From a bacterium 1XD42-76 (lineage in GTDB: Bacteria > Bacillota > Clostridia > Lachnospirales > Lachnospiraceae): a DNA stretch of 64,000 nt. The stretch is taken from contig QZDW01000013.1 in NCBI GenBank assembly GCA_009917545.1, positions 62,001-126,000 of the forward strand, written 5' to 3'. Of this stretch, positions 63,243 to 64,000 are shown in pieces (positions within the stretch are counted from its first letter, which is position 1; each line of letters starts with the position of its first letter). Both the position numbers and the translations under genes were made by a program. The notes under the pieces are model-generated. The model had not been told where the DNA came from and made no database searches. It saw only the letters and a program-made list of their open reading frames with translations.

Positions 63243-64000
63243 TCAAGAGCTATTTGAACAGTATTATCAAAAAGAATATGACTTTAATACAAATTCTTTA
63301 AGCGAAGATGAAGTTGATTCAATTAAAGCACTTGTAAAAGAGAAACGTGTTGCCTATGCGCTAGCTCCAATTGGAGAAAAGATCTTTGGATGGATAACTG
63401 AACAAGATACAAGTATACATTTTGAAGCTGTCGATTTTGAAAGTGATAAAATTGACGGCTTATTGTATATTCCACAATCTGGGTGTGATAAGGCGTATAT
63501 AGTTCTAAATTCCAAAAAAACTTTGATTAATCAGATTTTTACTGCAGCACATGAGTATTATCATTATGTGAAAGATTACTCGGATATTAAGAAAGAACCC
63601 TATATATGTAATTTATCAGCACTAAGTAGTATAAATGAAAAACGTGCGAGTAGATTTGCAGCAGAATTCTTATTACCGGAGGAAGCATTAAGGGCAGAAA
63701 TAAAATTTTTAAGAAAAAGAATGCCTGGTAAAAAAAATCGTGAAATGATTTTTGAAGATTATGCTGTTTTAAGTATTTTTTTGACCTTAAAATATCAGCT
63801 ACCTTTAAAAGCAGTAATTTATAGACTGTATGAAGAACATTATATCGATAAAATTGATGAATATATACAGAACTATCAATTTATAAAAGGTGTACTACAA
63901 GAAGTAAAGGTATTTCAAGAACAAGTACAACACTTATATACTTGTAAAAATCCTTATATTGAAAATAATAGTTTACTATATAGGCAAATGAAATTGGTTT
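63226..64000 (+). CDS. ImmA/IrrE family metallopeptidase (partial, runs off window)
   Basis: At least 258 residues are encoded before the window ends. The M78 zinc motif HEYYH (109-113) sits in FTAAHEYYHYV, and the third ligand is the Glu in RFAAEFLLPEE (about 144-154). ImmA in the ICEBs1 element cleaves the ImmR repressor, and IrrE homologues cleave other XRE-type repressors. The ATG at 63226 overlaps the end of the XRE gene and has AGAAGGTG upstream. The composition is AT-rich, as in the XRE gene. The C-terminal portion is missing from this window. Confidence 0.82.
   Translation, partial: MISVNNQELFEQYYQKEYDFNTNSLSEDEVDSIKALVKEKRVAYALAPIGEKIFGWITEQDTSIHFEAVDFESDKIDGLLYIPQSGCDKAYIVLNSKKTLINQIFTAAHEYYHYVKDYSDIKKEPYICNLSALSSINEKRASRFAAEFLLPEEALRAEIKFLRKRMPGKKNREMIFEDYAVLSIFLTLKYQLPLKAVIYRLYEEHYIDKIDEYIQNYQFIKGVLQEVKVFQEQVQHLYTCKNPYIENNSLLYRQMKLV

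Overview
The window looks like a chromosomal segment of a moderate-GC (about half G+C by eye) spore-forming Firmicute, most likely a Lachnospiraceae / Clostridium cluster XIVa gut-type anaerobe. Signs are the strong AGGAGG ribosome sites, consensus sigma-A promoters (TTGACA-17-TATAAT), Gram-positive LexA boxes, acidic C-terminal tails on RpoB and RpoC, a SipW/TasA-type secretion set, a BclA-like collagen protein and the rpsL-rpsG-fusA-tuf operon. Species cannot be fixed from the sequence alone. No tRNA, rRNA, CRISPR array or complete transposase gene was seen.

Layout. 1-6526 (+): an ABC-2 permease, endonuclease IV, a three-gene SPFH / zinc-ribbon / TPM membrane module, a PanE-like reductase and a DUF3842 protein. 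6639-8610: M23 peptidase (-) and a flavodoxin-type reductase (+). 8977-12536: a heterodimeric ABC exporter. 12549-19510: apt, LexA-controlled dinB with two orphan small genes, a MATE pump with a MerR-type promoter and leader peptide, a dihydrouridine synthase-like protein, a hotdog thioesterase and an FG-GAP-like protein. 19500-25029: YczE-type membrane protein (-), polysaccharide deacetylase, rarA, rho with a long disordered insertion, and an IclR regulator. 25148-28645: second MATE pump, then a minus-strand set reading LexA box, Com-like zinc finger, terminator, sigma-like factor, SipW peptidase, TasA/CalY-like protein. 28901-34545: two membrane proteins of unknown function, ftsH, a tautomerase, a MITE-like element and adenine deaminase. 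35193-38717: RidA, threonine-synthase-like PLP enzyme, M20 hydrolase and YheO/DauR regulator, which reads as an amino-acid catabolic unit. 39066-47911: a zinc-ribbon membrane protein and rpoB-rpoC. 48042-57936: CDF transporter, diaminopropionate ammonia-lyase, second M20 hydrolase, a cell-wall protein, a 2-hydroxyacid dehydrogenase, a glycosyltransferase next to the collagen-like protein, and a second hotdog thioesterase. 58048-62832: the str operon. 62844-64000: an AT-rich XRE / ImmA-type pair that looks acquired and runs off the window.

The most unusual structure is a family of roughly 105-bp intergenic repeats: three in tandem at 49239-49564, two at 52093-52308, two inverted at 8690-8870, a decayed copy at 34899-35005 and a half copy at 50799-50845. 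At least two subtypes occur, and copies stand just upstream of genes. The best candidate for an undescribed system is the LexA-boxed Com / sigma / SipW / TasA-like locus; the glycosyltransferase / collagen pair and the leader-coupled MATE pump also deserve a look.
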